Assembly (NCBI GenBank): GCA_963803425.1
Contig: CAWDMA010000003.1
Coordinates: 372,001-436,000, forward strand
From: DASPWW01 sp963803425
GTDB lineage: Bacteria > Actinomycetota > Thermoleophilia > Solirubrobacterales > 70-9
Direction of reading: 5' to 3'
Length of the DNA stretch: 64,000 bases
Below the pieces are notes generated by a model. It searched no databases, was not told the DNA's origin, and worked only from the letters and a program-made list of their open reading frames with translations. This document shows positions 19,054 through 25,714 of the stretch, piece by piece. The stretch's first letter is position 1. Every line of letters begins with the position of its first letter. A program made the translations under genes and the position numbers.

Positions 19054-19577
19054 GGCGGCAGCGCTCCGGGCCCACCGCCCGGGGCCGGGTCGTCGGGGAC
19101 CTCCTGCGCCGTGCCCTCGACGTCATAGTCCCGGGAGCGGGGCGCGGATCCCGAGCCGCGGCGCCCGGTCGCGTCGGCGGCCCGCCCGGCGGTCCACATC
19201 ACGCTCCGCGTGCCCCAGCTGAACCGGCTCAGCCCGAACCAGGTGAGGAGGCGGCGGGCCAGCGCGCGGGAGGGCGGGATCAGCAGCGCCAGCCCGAGCA
19301 GATCGGTGACGAAGCCCGGTGTCAGCAGGAGCGTGCCGCCGACGATCACGAGCCCGCCGTCGAACACCTCCCGGTGGGGCATTCGCCCCTCGTCCAGCGC
19401 GGCCCGGAAACGCCGCCACGCGCCGCGGCCCTGGGAGCGGAGCAGCGCCGCGCCCACCAGGCTGTCGATCAGAAGCAGCGCGATCGTCGGCCACACCCCG
19501 ATCCAGTGGCCGACCTGGATGATCACGAACAGCTCCACCAGGGGGACGACGATGAACACGATCACGAGCGGGAGCAT
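19050..19577 (-). CDS. FxsA family membrane protein
   Basis: The 175-residue protein has the FxsA N-terminus (VPLVELFVIIQVGHWIGVWP), followed by two more hydrophobic segments with the conserved GTLLLTPGFVTDLLG stretch. The tail is polar and disordered. In E. coli FxsA overexpression relieves exclusion of phage T7 by F plasmid; the native role is not settled. It is the first gene of the operon fxsA-unknown-HAD-yccF. Its ATG lies 7 nt after TACGCT on the minus strand, so it is predicted leaderless. Confidence 0.9.
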   Translation of the reverse strand: MLPLVIVFIVVPLVELFVIIQVGHWIGVWPTIALLLIDSLVGAALLRSQGRGAWRRFRAALDEGRMPHREVFDGGLVIVGGTLLLTPGFVTDLLGLALLIPPSRALARRLLTWFGLSRFSWGTRSVMWTAGRAADATGRRGSGSAPRSRDYDVEGTAQEVPDDPAPGGGPGALPP

Positions 19578-19584
19578 CCGGGAC

Positions 19585-19598
19585 AGCGTAGCTACGAT
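19585..19598. promoter_or_regulatory. Overlapping divergent promoters for fxsA and the SufT-like gene
   Basis: The short stretch AGCGTAGCTACGAT carries TACGAT for the plus gene (19593-19598, 6 nt before GTG 19605) and TACGCT for the minus gene (19590-19585, 7 nt before ATG 19577). Both -10 elements fit in 14 bp. Confidence 0.6.
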
Positions 19599-19604
19599 TG
19601 AGGG

Positions 19605-19910
19605 GTGCCCGATACGGTCACCGATACAGACGTGAACGAGGCGCTCGAGGAGGTCATCGACCCCGAGCTGGGGCTCGACTTCGTCTCCCTGGGGCTCGTC
19701 TACGACGTCGAGATCGAGGGCGGCGAGGTGTTCATCACCTTCACGCTGACCACCCCGGCGTGCCCGATCGGCCCCCAGGTCTCAGAGCAGATGCGCGAGT
19801 TCGTAGGCGAGCTCGACGGGGTCGAGAAGGTCCACCCGAAGATGGTCTTCGACCCGCCGTGGTCCCCGGAGATGATGTCCGAGGACGCGAAGTTCGCGCT
19901 GGGGTTCTGA
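19605..19910 (+). CDS. SufT/MIP18-like iron-sulfur assembly factor (DUF59)
   Basis: The 101-residue single-domain DUF59 protein has the family's pattern EEVIDPELGLDFVSLGLVYD followed by LTTPACPIGPQV with its conserved Cys. Such proteins act in maturation of iron-sulfur proteins, so this one may serve the SUF system at 53-59 kb. The gene begins with GTG, is predicted leaderless, and is the host gene of an integration site: its last 43 bp before the stop recur at 23692-23734. The gene remains intact because the left repeat restores its coding end. Confidence 0.9.
   Translation: MPDTVTDTDVNEALEEVIDPELGLDFVSLGLVYDVEIEGGEVFITFTLTTPACPIGPQVSEQMREFVGELDGVEKVHPKMVFDPPWSPEMMSEDAKFALGF
19866..19908 (+). 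repeat. attL-like 43-bp direct repeat, left copy
   Basis: This is the 3' coding end of the SufT-like gene, from CCGGAGATG to GGGGTTCT. It is identical to 23692-23734. Confidence 0.85.
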
Positions 19911-19963
19911 TTGGCTTTCTAGAGCGGTTTCCGGTGTACCTGGATCGGGTAAACCGGGCAGTT

Positions 19964-19981
19964 GCAAACGGATTGCAAACG
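19964..19981 (+). repeat. 18-bp arm-like repeat, left
   Basis: GCAAACGGATTGCAAACG lies 55 bp inside the left att repeat and recurs with one mismatch at 23561-23578. GCAAAC occurs twice in the unit, 11 bp (about one helical turn) apart. This could be an integrase or excisionase arm site. Confidence 0.5.
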
Positions 19982-20094
19982 CGGGGTTTCAGGCGTGGAT
20001 CCGGGGCCCGGTAAGACAAGATGGCCCCTCACGATTGCCTCAGCCCAGGCCGTCAGGAAAATGGGCTAGCTGCCGACCAAGGGGGGGAAGAGGG

Positions 20095-20122
20095 TTCACT
20101 GTCCGGACAATGCCTGTACACT
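20095..20122 (+). promoter_or_regulatory. Promoter and palindromic operator of the toxin-antitoxin pair
   Basis: TTCACT (20095-20100) and TACACT (20117-20122) are spaced by 16 bp. The perfect palindrome TGTCCGGACA (20100-20109) sits between them, an ideal place for autorepression by the ribbon-helix-helix antitoxin. Confidence 0.55.
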
Positions 20123-20135
20123 ACTGAGCGTCGCG

Positions 20136-20459
20136 ATGGCTACCAAGACCAGACAGAGCAATGCTTCCCCGAAGCCAAGCCGGCATACGCGCCAAGCGCG
20201 GCGGGATTTCCGTTGGGACCTTCGCGTAGCCAAGCACGAGAAGGCGCTGGTCGAGCTCGCCTCCGAGTGGAGGGATGAGAGCCTTACGAATTTCGTGCGC
20301 TCCGCCGCGTTGAGCGAGGCTCGACGGGTCCTCGCAGATCGAGCGAGCTTCGCGCTGGATCGCGCCGACTGGCAGCAGTTCATGGAGCTACTGGACCGTC
20401 CTGCCCAGGTGCCGGAGGGTCTTCGTAGGCTCTACTCGAAGCCAAGCGTCTTCGAGTAG
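20136..20459 (+). CDS. Type II antitoxin, DUF1778/TacA family
   Basis: The 107-residue protein has a ribbon-helix-helix N-terminal half after a basic leader: strand, then ALVELASEWRDESLTNFVRSAALSEARR. Its C-terminus is the toxin-neutralising tail typical of DUF1778, RASFALDRADWQQFMELLDR and then SKPSVFE. It should bind DNA upstream and wrap the GNAT toxin. It ends 2 nt before the toxin start, the usual antitoxin-first arrangement. The gene lies in the left part of the integrated element. Confidence 0.9.
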   Translation: MATKTRQSNASPKPSRHTRQARRDFRWDLRVAKHEKALVELASEWRDESLTNFVRSAALSEARRVLADRASFALDRADWQQFMELLDRPAQVPEGLRRLYSKPSVFE

Positions 20460-20461
20460 GC

Positions 20462-21337
20462 ATGGCATACACCCGTCCGGAGCCGCTTCGTCGAAAGCAT
20501 TCGCTGAACGGCTTCAGGTCCGGGGAGGCCTCGCTGGACGAGTGGCTGGTCCGTTACGCCCGGCATGCCGAGTCCGCGGGGACGGCTCGCGTATTCGTCA
20601 CCACGGAAGACGGAACGCTGGTGGCGGGCTATTACGCGCTCACTGTCAGTCAGGTCCTACCCGAGGACGCGACCGCTCGTCTCATGAAAGGTACGCCGGC
20701 TGAGACTCCGGTGCCCGTCGCGCTCCTCGCTCGCCTCGCGGTAGACGAACAACATCAGGGCCGCGGTCTCGGCCGCTCGCTGCTTCAGGACGCGCTGTTG
20801 AAATGCGCGACCGCGGCGGACTCCGTCGGCGTGCGAGCCGTCGCGGTCAACGCACTAACGGAGGTGGCGCGAGACTTCTATAGCTACTTCGGATTTGAGT
20901 GTTCGCCGACAGATCCCCTGCACTTGATTCTGCTGATGAAGGACCTCAAGAAGTTCTTGGCCGAAGTCGATACTTCGAGCGGGCGCGGCAGAACTGCTCG
21001 GAAACTCAGAGAGCTCGACTCAGTCGGCGATCAGCGCCGCCACCTTCGCCGCCGCGTCCTCCTGCATCGCCGGAATCGCACCCTTCGGGTGAACGCCGGC
21101 CGGCGAGCGCCAGGCTCGCATGGCTGTGTGTTAGGTCGTGCAGTCGAATCGCTGGGAGCTCGGCTGCCTTCAAGTGGGCAGAAGAGCTCCGCGAGAACGT
21201 GCGTGGCCAGATCGACGTGCCGTCCTCGCGCGGGAACACCAGGCCGCGGTCCTCGTGCTGATGAGCCAGCCCGGGCGGCACCCCCATATCTGATGACGGT
21301 TGACCCGGTGGTTCGAGGCGACTACTGTGGCCAGTAG
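20462..21337 (+). CDS. GNAT toxin, TacT family, with an abnormal C-terminal extension
   Basis: Residues 1-170 match tRNA-acetylating TacT toxins: PLRRKHSLNGFRSGEASLDEWL, LARLAVDEQHQGRGLG (acetyl-CoA loop) and RDFYSYFGFE with the conserved Tyr. TacT-like toxins acetylate aminoacyl-tRNA and block translation. Family members end near residue 165-175, at LILLMKDLKKF. Here the frame continues to 291 residues through a basic, low-complexity sequence that is antisense to the integrase relic (21020-21278). The original stop was probably lost by a deletion joining the two genes. Whether the long form is active is unknown. Confidence 0.85.
   Translation: MAYTRPEPLRRKHSLNGFRSGEASLDEWLVRYARHAESAGTARVFVTTEDGTLVAGYYALTVSQVLPEDATARLMKGTPAETPVPVALLARLAVDEQHQGRGLGRSLLQDALLKCATAADSVGVRAVAVNALTEVARDFYSYFGFECSPTDPLHLILLMKDLKKFLAEVDTSSGRGRTARKLRELDSVGDQRRHLRRRVLLHRRNRTLRVNAGRRAPGSHGCVLGRAVESLGARLPSSGQKSSARTCVARSTCRPRAGTPGRGPRADEPARAAPPYLMTVDPVVRGDYCGQ
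21020..21278 (-). pseudogene. Tyrosine recombinase (phage-type integrase) relic
   Basis: Only the C-terminal catalytic part survives: GLVFPREDGTSIWPRTF, then HLKAAELPAIRLHDLTHSHAS, and after a frame change GVHPK joined to AIPAMQEDAAAKVAALIAD and a stop. The family's HDLRH motif reads HDLTH, losing the catalytic Arg. The segment that normally carries the second His and the nucleophilic Tyr, between VHPK and AIPAMQ, is deleted. It is therefore inactive. It is the probable integrase of the surrounding element. Confidence 0.8.
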
Positions 21338-21386
21338 TGGACGACGACGGGGGATGCAACTAGGTTGGCATGAGACGGGCTAGGCG

Positions 21387-22289
21387 GTGTCTGGGCTTCT
21401 AGATCTCCTACGACGACCGCTTGGCCCGCGTGCTCACAAGGCACAGAGCGCTGAGGCCAGTGCTCCCAGTCCGCCGGCTGACAAGGCAGGCGAGGTCATT
21501 CAGAATCTCGCCGTCAAGCTGGGAACGGTCGTCTTCGGGACCCTGGGGCTAGTTGGGTCAGTTGCATTTGTGGGTTCGATTGTCTTGTGGGAGCGGTTCC
21601 ATGCCGCGGGTTTGCCGCCGACCCAATCGCTTGAGGTGGTCCCGCAGTCCGAGCGACTCGTAGAGGGCGCAAGTATTCTGGTCATCGCCTTGGTTCTTGG
21701 GTTGGTCGCCATGCTCGTCGTTTACTCGTTCAACCCCGAGGGCACGGCCACACTCGGATCCGCTGTCGCCTTGGCTCTGCTTTGGGCTTTCGGCACCGTC
21801 TATTCGATCACGACACGGATTGGATTCTGGGCCTGTGTCCTTCTGGCGCTGTTCGGGCTGATCTTGATCGTGGCAACCCTGGGCGTCGGGGCGGTAACGA
21901 AGGCACGCTTCCGCCCGTTTGCTGCCAGCGTGTTTGTCGCTGCAATCGCATACACGGGGGCGTTGAGCTTTCTCAAGGCCGAAAAGGACCACTACGCGCA
22001 GCCAGTTGCCGCGCTCAAGGCAGCATCCGGCCACGGTCTTCGGGGTATCTACGTTGCCGACAACGACGACTTCATTTACATCGGACTGATCCGTAAGGGA
22101 CGACCCCACGAAAGCCCCAGCAACGGCGTGCCGTTGTATCGGCTACCGCGCATAGCCGAGAGCCGAACACTGATAGGGGACTCCGTCCGGTGGTGGGAGG
22201 CAAAGCGGCAGTCTCGGCTGCTTCTCAAGGAACTGAAGAGCATGCCGAGGGCTCAGCAGGCGAGAGCCCGTGCTGCCCAGCAGCGGTAA
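21387..22289 (+). CDS. Multi-span membrane protein of unknown function in the island
   Basis: The 300-residue product starts with a basic, proline-rich cytoplasmic stretch, then about five hydrophobic segments (near residues 45-70, 92-113, 120-140, 145-170 and 175-195). A polar C-terminal domain of ~100 residues follows, with GHGLRGIYVADNDDFIYIGLI, a possible beta domain. No known transporter motif is visible. GTG 21387 is the only reasonable start. Codon usage is less GC-biased than in flanking genes, which fits acquisition with the element. Confidence 0.6.
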   Translation: MSGLLDLLRRPLGPRAHKAQSAEASAPSPPADKAGEVIQNLAVKLGTVVFGTLGLVGSVAFVGSIVLWERFHAAGLPPTQSLEVVPQSERLVEGASILVIALVLGLVAMLVVYSFNPEGTATLGSAVALALLWAFGTVYSITTRIGFWACVLLALFGLILIVATLGVGAVTKARFRPFAASVFVAAIAYTGALSFLKAEKDHYAQPVAALKAASGHGLRGIYVADNDDFIYIGLIRKGRPHESPSNGVPLYRLPRIAESRTLIGDSVRWWEAKRQSRLLLKELKSMPRAQQARARAAQQR

Positions 22290-22439
22290 TCGGGCTCTGT
22301 CAATGTCCTGAACTCGAGGTCTCGGTTGGTCAGTGACTATTGGACGCAGCGGGCTGAGTGCGCGCAAACGCGTGAGCGGGCAGCGCGACTCCGACCCGTC
22401 CTTCAGATCGGGCACCGTCACTGATCGGTCGGATTCAGG

Positions 22440-22652
22440 ATGGCGATCTGGTCAGGATCGAGATGCCAGTTGGGCCCACGGATGCCTAGGGCCGGCGGGT
22501 GGTCGCCTCGGTCCCAGAACCGACAGAGCCGGTTCGAGATCTGGTGGACGGAGTACCGGTGGCTTCTCTGGGGGACAGCGGTTGCTGTGACCCTAGTGCT
22601 GGGCTATATCGGCTTCGATCGGCACTTCACCGAGGGTGGTCATTGGGCCTGA
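22440..22652 (+). CDS. Small membrane protein, probable N-terminal remnant of a NAD-binding channel-like gene
   Basis: The 70-residue frame holds one convincing transmembrane helix (YRWLLWGTAVAVTLVLGYIGF) near its end. This helix resembles the first span of actinobacterial RyR/TrkA-N membrane proteins. The next frame (22636) encodes what looks like the distal NAD-binding half of the same protein family, so this is probably the 5' remnant after an internal deletion with frame change. This is recalled similarity, not a search result. Confidence 0.4.
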   Translation: MAIWSGSRCQLGPRMPRAGGWSPRSQNRQSRFEIWWTEYRWLLWGTAVAVTLVLGYIGFDRHFTEGGHWA

Positions 22653-23322
22653 CCCACCCCCTGACTTGCGAACCTACGTTCACATCGCGGACGACGAGCT
22701 TACGGAGTTCTTGGAGACGCAGTCCATCGGCAGAATTGGTGACACGACCAACTCGGTGGAGTTCTTCGACGTATTTGCCATCAGCGCCAACGCGATGTTG
22801 GACACGGAGCCCCGTTTCGTTGCAGCCGACTGGGGTGCCGACGAGAGGCTGCTCGTCGTTGGTTGCGGAGAGTTCGGCAAGCACCTGGTGGTAGAGGCCG
22901 CGCGGCGTTTCAGAGTTGACGAATGCCGGAGTCCCCTACAGATCACGATCCTGGATCGGGACGCCGACCGAAAGATCAACCAGTTGACCACAGAACATCC
23001 GGAACTCAACCGGTACTGGCAGCTTGAAGGGTGGAGTGGAGACCTCGCCGGTCCCGAGTTTGACCGGGGTGCCTACCTAGACGATCAATTCGCGCTGAAA
23101 GTGCGTGCAATCAGTACTTGCTTCGACGATGAGCACCTTGCCCTCACGACGTGCTTGACGCTGCAGAAACGTTTCGACGGGATACCGATCAAGGTCCGGA
23201 TGCCACAGCAGGATGAGGGCCTGGCAACGCTCTTGCTCTCGCCCGCGAACATCAGACCCTTTGGTCTCTTCGAGGCCGCATGCACCCCGAAGCGCCTGTT
23301 CCGTCGAGAGCGGGAGGCGTAG
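22636..23322 (+). CDS. TrkA-N-like NAD-binding domain protein, probably truncated
   Basis: The 228-residue frame has a Rossmann glycine motif (LLVVGCGEFGKHLVVEAARRF), an acidic residue ending the second strand (ITILDRDADRK), and a later strand-helix with CFDDEHLALTTCLTLQKRF. It lacks a membrane span. The start of the frame (LRTYVHIADDELTEFLETQ) is typical of an internal domain boundary rather than a true N-terminus. I interpret it as the C-terminal half of a two-domain membrane NAD-binding protein cut by deletion. Other readings, such as a free-standing cytoplasmic KTN protein, remain possible. Confidence 0.5.
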   Translation: MVIGPDPPPDLRTYVHIADDELTEFLETQSIGRIGDTTNSVEFFDVFAISANAMLDTEPRFVAADWGADERLLVVGCGEFGKHLVVEAARRFRVDECRSPLQITILDRDADRKINQLTTEHPELNRYWQLEGWSGDLAGPEFDRGAYLDDQFALKVRAISTCFDDEHLALTTCLTLQKRFDGIPIKVRMPQQDEGLATLLLSPANIRPFGLFEAACTPKRLFRREREA

Positions 23323-23691
23323 GGCGAATCCATGAGCTCGCTGGCCGCAGCGCCACGAGCCGAGCTCTCCCAGCGTGGACACAGCTGGACGCGAAAAGGA
23401 GTCCAGAGACAAGCTCGAGGTCGAGCTCGCAGCGGACGCAACAGTCCGTTGGGCGACGCCGCGTTCTTGTTCCCTCGGAGATTTCATCCGGGGGTCGGCT
23501 GAGGGAGGCCGTCCGTTGCTCGTCCACGTCCGACGCGGAAAGCCGAGCGCGCTCACCACCGCAAACCGATTGCAAACGAACGCCACCGGACACGGCGGAT
23601 CCAGCCGCACGCGGTATCAGGATGGTGCCGCCGAAGGCCGTCGATTTGCAGCGGATTCCGGACGGAGCGGTACGGAGCATCACGGCGGCGT
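23323..23691. other. No gene seen; right end of the integrated element
   Basis: Open frames here are overlapping and show no family signature. The only structure is the 18-bp arm-like repeat at 23561-23578. Confidence 0.5.
23561..23578 (+). repeat. 18-bp arm-like repeat, right
   Basis: GCAAACCGATTGCAAACG differs by one base from the left copy and lies in the same orientation, about 113 bp inside the right att repeat. Confidence 0.5.
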
Positions 23692-23734
23692 CCGGAGATG
23701 ATGTCCGAGGACGCGAAGTTCGCGCTGGGGTTCT
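23692..23734 (+). repeat. attR-like 43-bp direct repeat, right copy
   Basis: An exact duplicate of the last 43 coding bases of the SufT-like gene, followed by TAG instead of TGA. No coding context precedes it, as expected for the displaced 3' end of an integration target. Confidence 0.85.
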
Positions 23735-23794
23735 AGGGCGAGCCACGTCATCGAAAGCCCCGGGCTGTGCTCGGCGGCGGGATGATCGCAGTGA

Positions 23795-23968
23795 CTAGAA
23801 CTGTCTGCGGGCGTAGTACGTCAGCGCGACCTGGATCGCGATCAGCGCCAGGACGACCACGGCGATCACCCAGCCGCGGGTGAAGAACTGGACGACGACC
23901 AACGCGAAGATCAGCGCGGTCAGGGCCAGGAGCCACCCTCGCCAGGGCTGCGGAAACCCCTTGAACAT
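23795..23968 (-). CDS. Small two-span membrane protein (57 residues)
   Basis: The product starts MFKGFPQPWRGWLL and consists of two hydrophobic helices (WLLALTALIFALVVVQFF and WVIAVVVLALIAIQVALTYY) with a short basic tail (ARRQF). A TAACCT -10 lies 6 nt before the ATG, supporting a real leaderless gene. The function is unknown; its position directly right of the element suggests it belongs to the original chromosome. Confidence 0.6.
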   Translation of the reverse strand: MFKGFPQPWRGWLLALTALIFALVVVQFFTRGWVIAVVVLALIAIQVALTYYARRQF

Positions 23969-23974
23969 CCGTCG

Positions 23975-23980
23975 AGGTTA
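23975..23980 (-). promoter_or_regulatory. -10 element TAACCT for the small membrane protein
   Basis: TAACCT on the minus strand ends 6 nt before the ATG, matching the leaderless pattern seen throughout the window. Confidence 0.5.
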
Positions 23981-24143
23981 TCCCGCGATGCCTGAGGACC
24001 ACCGCCCCCGTGTGACAGGCTCGACAGTCGCCTGCCTCACGCCAGCGGCGCACCCGCGGTAGCCTCACGGCAGAAACAGCGGAGGGCGAATCGGCGGCTT
24101 GATCTCGCTCTTTCCCGCCAGAGCACGGGCTTCAGGCCGCGCG

Positions 24144-24166
24144 CCTCCCGCGTGAGAGACGGGAGG
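24144..24166 (+). promoter_or_regulatory. Hairpin sequestering the ribosome binding site of the collagen-like gene
   Basis: CCTCCCG (24144-24150) can pair with CGGGAGG (24160-24166) across a 9-nt loop. The 3' arm is the Shine-Dalgarno GGGAGG, 4 nt before ATG 24171, so translation may be structurally controlled. Confidence 0.45.
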
Positions 24167-24170
24167 ACCC

Positions 24171-25040
24171 ATGGATAACGCGATCACCCGCCGGGGCCGG
24201 CTCCTCGGCGCGGCGGCGCTCCTCTGCCTGCTCGTCGTGCCGATCGCTGTCGCGAACGGATCGGGCGGTCCCGACGCGAGCGCGAGCGCGAGCCTCAAGA
24301 AACAGGTCAAGAAGCTGAAGAAGCAGGTCAAGCAGCTGACGCAGCAGGTGGACCAGGTGTCCAAGCAGCCCGGTCCGCAGGGGGCCCAGGGCGAAACCGG
24401 CGCTCAGGGGGCGCGAGGTCCCGAGGGTCCGCCCGGTGCGGCCACCGGACCTGCCGGCGGCGATCTGACCGGGAGCTACCCGGACCCGTCGATCGCGGGC
24501 GGGGCCGTCGACTCGGCCAAGGTCCAGAACGGTTCACTGGGCGCCGAAGAGCTCTCGAGCTCGATCCCGGCGGCGCGGGTGACCAACGGCGGCGGTGAGT
24601 TCGTCCCCGATGGGGCCTTCACGGTGCTCGACTTCGATCAGGAGCACTACGACACCGCGGGCATGCACGACAACGGAAGCCAGAGCTCGCGGCTCACCGC
24701 CCCGGTGAGCGGGGTCTACCAGCTGTCGGCGAGTATCGAGTGGGACGCGCCCCAGGCCACAGAGCAGCTGATTCTCGTGAAGAACGGGGTGGGCGGCTCA
24801 AGCGGCACCTGGTTGGGCGAGAACACCGGCGTGTTTCCCAACATCGACGCAGGCCAGGTGATCGGTGCCGTAGCGAGGTTGAACGCGGGCGACTACGTCG
24901 AGGTGATCGTCAGGCAGGTCAACGGCGGCGCGATCACCGCGAGCATCCGGCCCGATGCCGGCTCGATGGCGGAAAGCCTGGGGGCCACGGGCGACTACAC
25001 GCCCGCCTTCTCGATGAGCTGGATTGCGCCGGGGCCGTAG
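24171..25040 (+). CDS. Secreted collagen-like protein with C-terminal C1q/TNF-like domain
   Basis: The 289-residue product has a signal peptide (about residues 8-28), a lysine-rich coiled coil (LKKQVKKLKKQVKQLTQQVD), a short Gly-X-Y stretch (GPQGAQGETGAQGARGPEG), and the linker GGDLTGSYPDPSIAGGAV. A beta-sandwich of about 130 residues follows that resembles C1q/TNF folds (GVYQLSASIEWD, LNAGDYVEVIV). The parts fit a trimeric surface or spore-coat-like fibre. The ribosome binding site GGGAGG is strong but lies in a hairpin. Confidence 0.8.
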   Translation: MDNAITRRGRLLGAAALLCLLVVPIAVANGSGGPDASASASLKKQVKKLKKQVKQLTQQVDQVSKQPGPQGAQGETGAQGARGPEGPPGAATGPAGGDLTGSYPDPSIAGGAVDSAKVQNGSLGAEELSSSIPAARVTNGGGEFVPDGAFTVLDFDQEHYDTAGMHDNGSQSSRLTAPVSGVYQLSASIEWDAPQATEQLILVKNGVGGSSGTWLGENTGVFPNIDAGQVIGAVARLNAGDYVEVIVRQVNGGAITASIRPDAGSMAESLGATGDYTPAFSMSWIAPGP

Positions 25041-25070
25041 GCGTCCTCGAAGGCAACGACGATTGGGGTT

Positions 25071-25469
25071 CTAGCTCGAGAGCCCCGCCGCCTCCAGGGC
25101 GGCATCCGGATCCGAGTACATCCGAGACTCGGTGATCCTCCCTTGCCGCACCTTCCCGACCACGCCGATCGGCACGTCGAGCTCGGCTCCGCTGGCGCGC
25201 CCACGCGCCTGAAACCGGCTCAGCAGCACCACGTCGTCGCCGAGATCGCGTATCTCATCGAGCGCGAAGCGCACCTCCGCCCACTCCTCGGTGAGGTCGT
25301 CGATGAACCGACGCAGGCCATCGTGGCCTCGATAGGGCTGGCCCTCGAGCTGGGCCCTCAATGGCCAGAAGCTGCAGTCCTCGGCGAAGCATTCCACCCA
25401 CGCGTCGTAGTCGCCCCGGTTCCACATGTCGGTGGCGGCACGGGCGAGCTCGACGTTCTCCTCGGACAT
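25071..25469 (-). CDS. NTF2-like (SnoaL-type) protein
   Basis: The 132-residue protein is a complete NTF2-like cone: MSEENVELARAATDMWNRGDYDAWVECFAEDC, then strands with FALDEIRDLGDDVVLLSRF, ending ALEAAGLSS. This N- and C-terminal wording recurs in two other genes in the window (25473 and 62729). Members may be small ligand-binding proteins or isomerase-like enzymes; no assigned substrate. It ends near the collagen-like gene, convergent, and starts 3 nt after a truncated paralogue. Confidence 0.85.
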   Translation of the reverse strand: MSEENVELARAATDMWNRGDYDAWVECFAEDCSFWPLRAQLEGQPYRGHDGLRRFIDDLTEEWAEVRFALDEIRDLGDDVVLLSRFQARGRASGAELDVPIGVVGKVRQGRITESRMYSDPDAALEAAGLSS

Positions 25470-25472
25470 CGC

Positions 25473-25679
25473 CTAATCCGACATCCCGGCGGCTTCGAGG
25501 GCTTCGTCGTGCTCCCGGTACATGCAGATGCGCTGGATCGCCCCATCGCGGATCGTGAACGTCATGGATCCCCACTTCTCCGCGAACTCGGCGGCCAGGT
25601 GGCTGAACGCAGCGTCGATGTCGCGCTCGTTGAACGCATCGAGGCACGCGCGGACAATCCCGAGGTTCTGCCGCACCAT
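25473..25679 (-). pseudogene. Truncated NTF2-like protein
   Basis: The 68-residue frame has the first helices of the fold (QNLGIVRACLDAFNERDIDAAFSHLAAEF) and the last strand with the tail ALEAAGMSD, but the middle ~50 residues are missing. The join (EFAEKWGSMTF) looks like an in-frame deletion. It lies 3 nt upstream of the intact paralogue and downstream of a methyltransferase gene. Confidence 0.6.
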
Positions 25680-25714
25680 CGCCCGCTCAGTATCGCGCGA
25701 TATCGCCAGCTCGA

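Larger units (their letters stand above)
19866..23734. mobile_element. Decayed integrative element in the 3' end of the SufT-like gene
   Basis: A perfect 43-bp direct repeat flanks this segment, one copy being the 3' end of the SufT-like gene. Inside are a TacA/TacT-type pair, an antisense integrase relic, a membrane protein and a truncated NAD-binding gene. Base composition is visibly less GC-rich from about 21.4 to 23.2 kb than on either side. The integrase has lost its catalytic tyrosine region, so the element should be immobile. Confidence 0.8.

Noticed and set aside
21558..22109. 183-codon minus frame opposite the island membrane protein
   Set aside because: The plus frame has well-formed transmembrane helices; the minus product has no fold-like pattern.
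23748..24068. 106-codon minus frame right of the island
   Set aside because: The 57-residue two-helix membrane protein in another frame over the same DNA has coherent hydrophobic segments and a -10 in place; this frame is Arg-rich noise.
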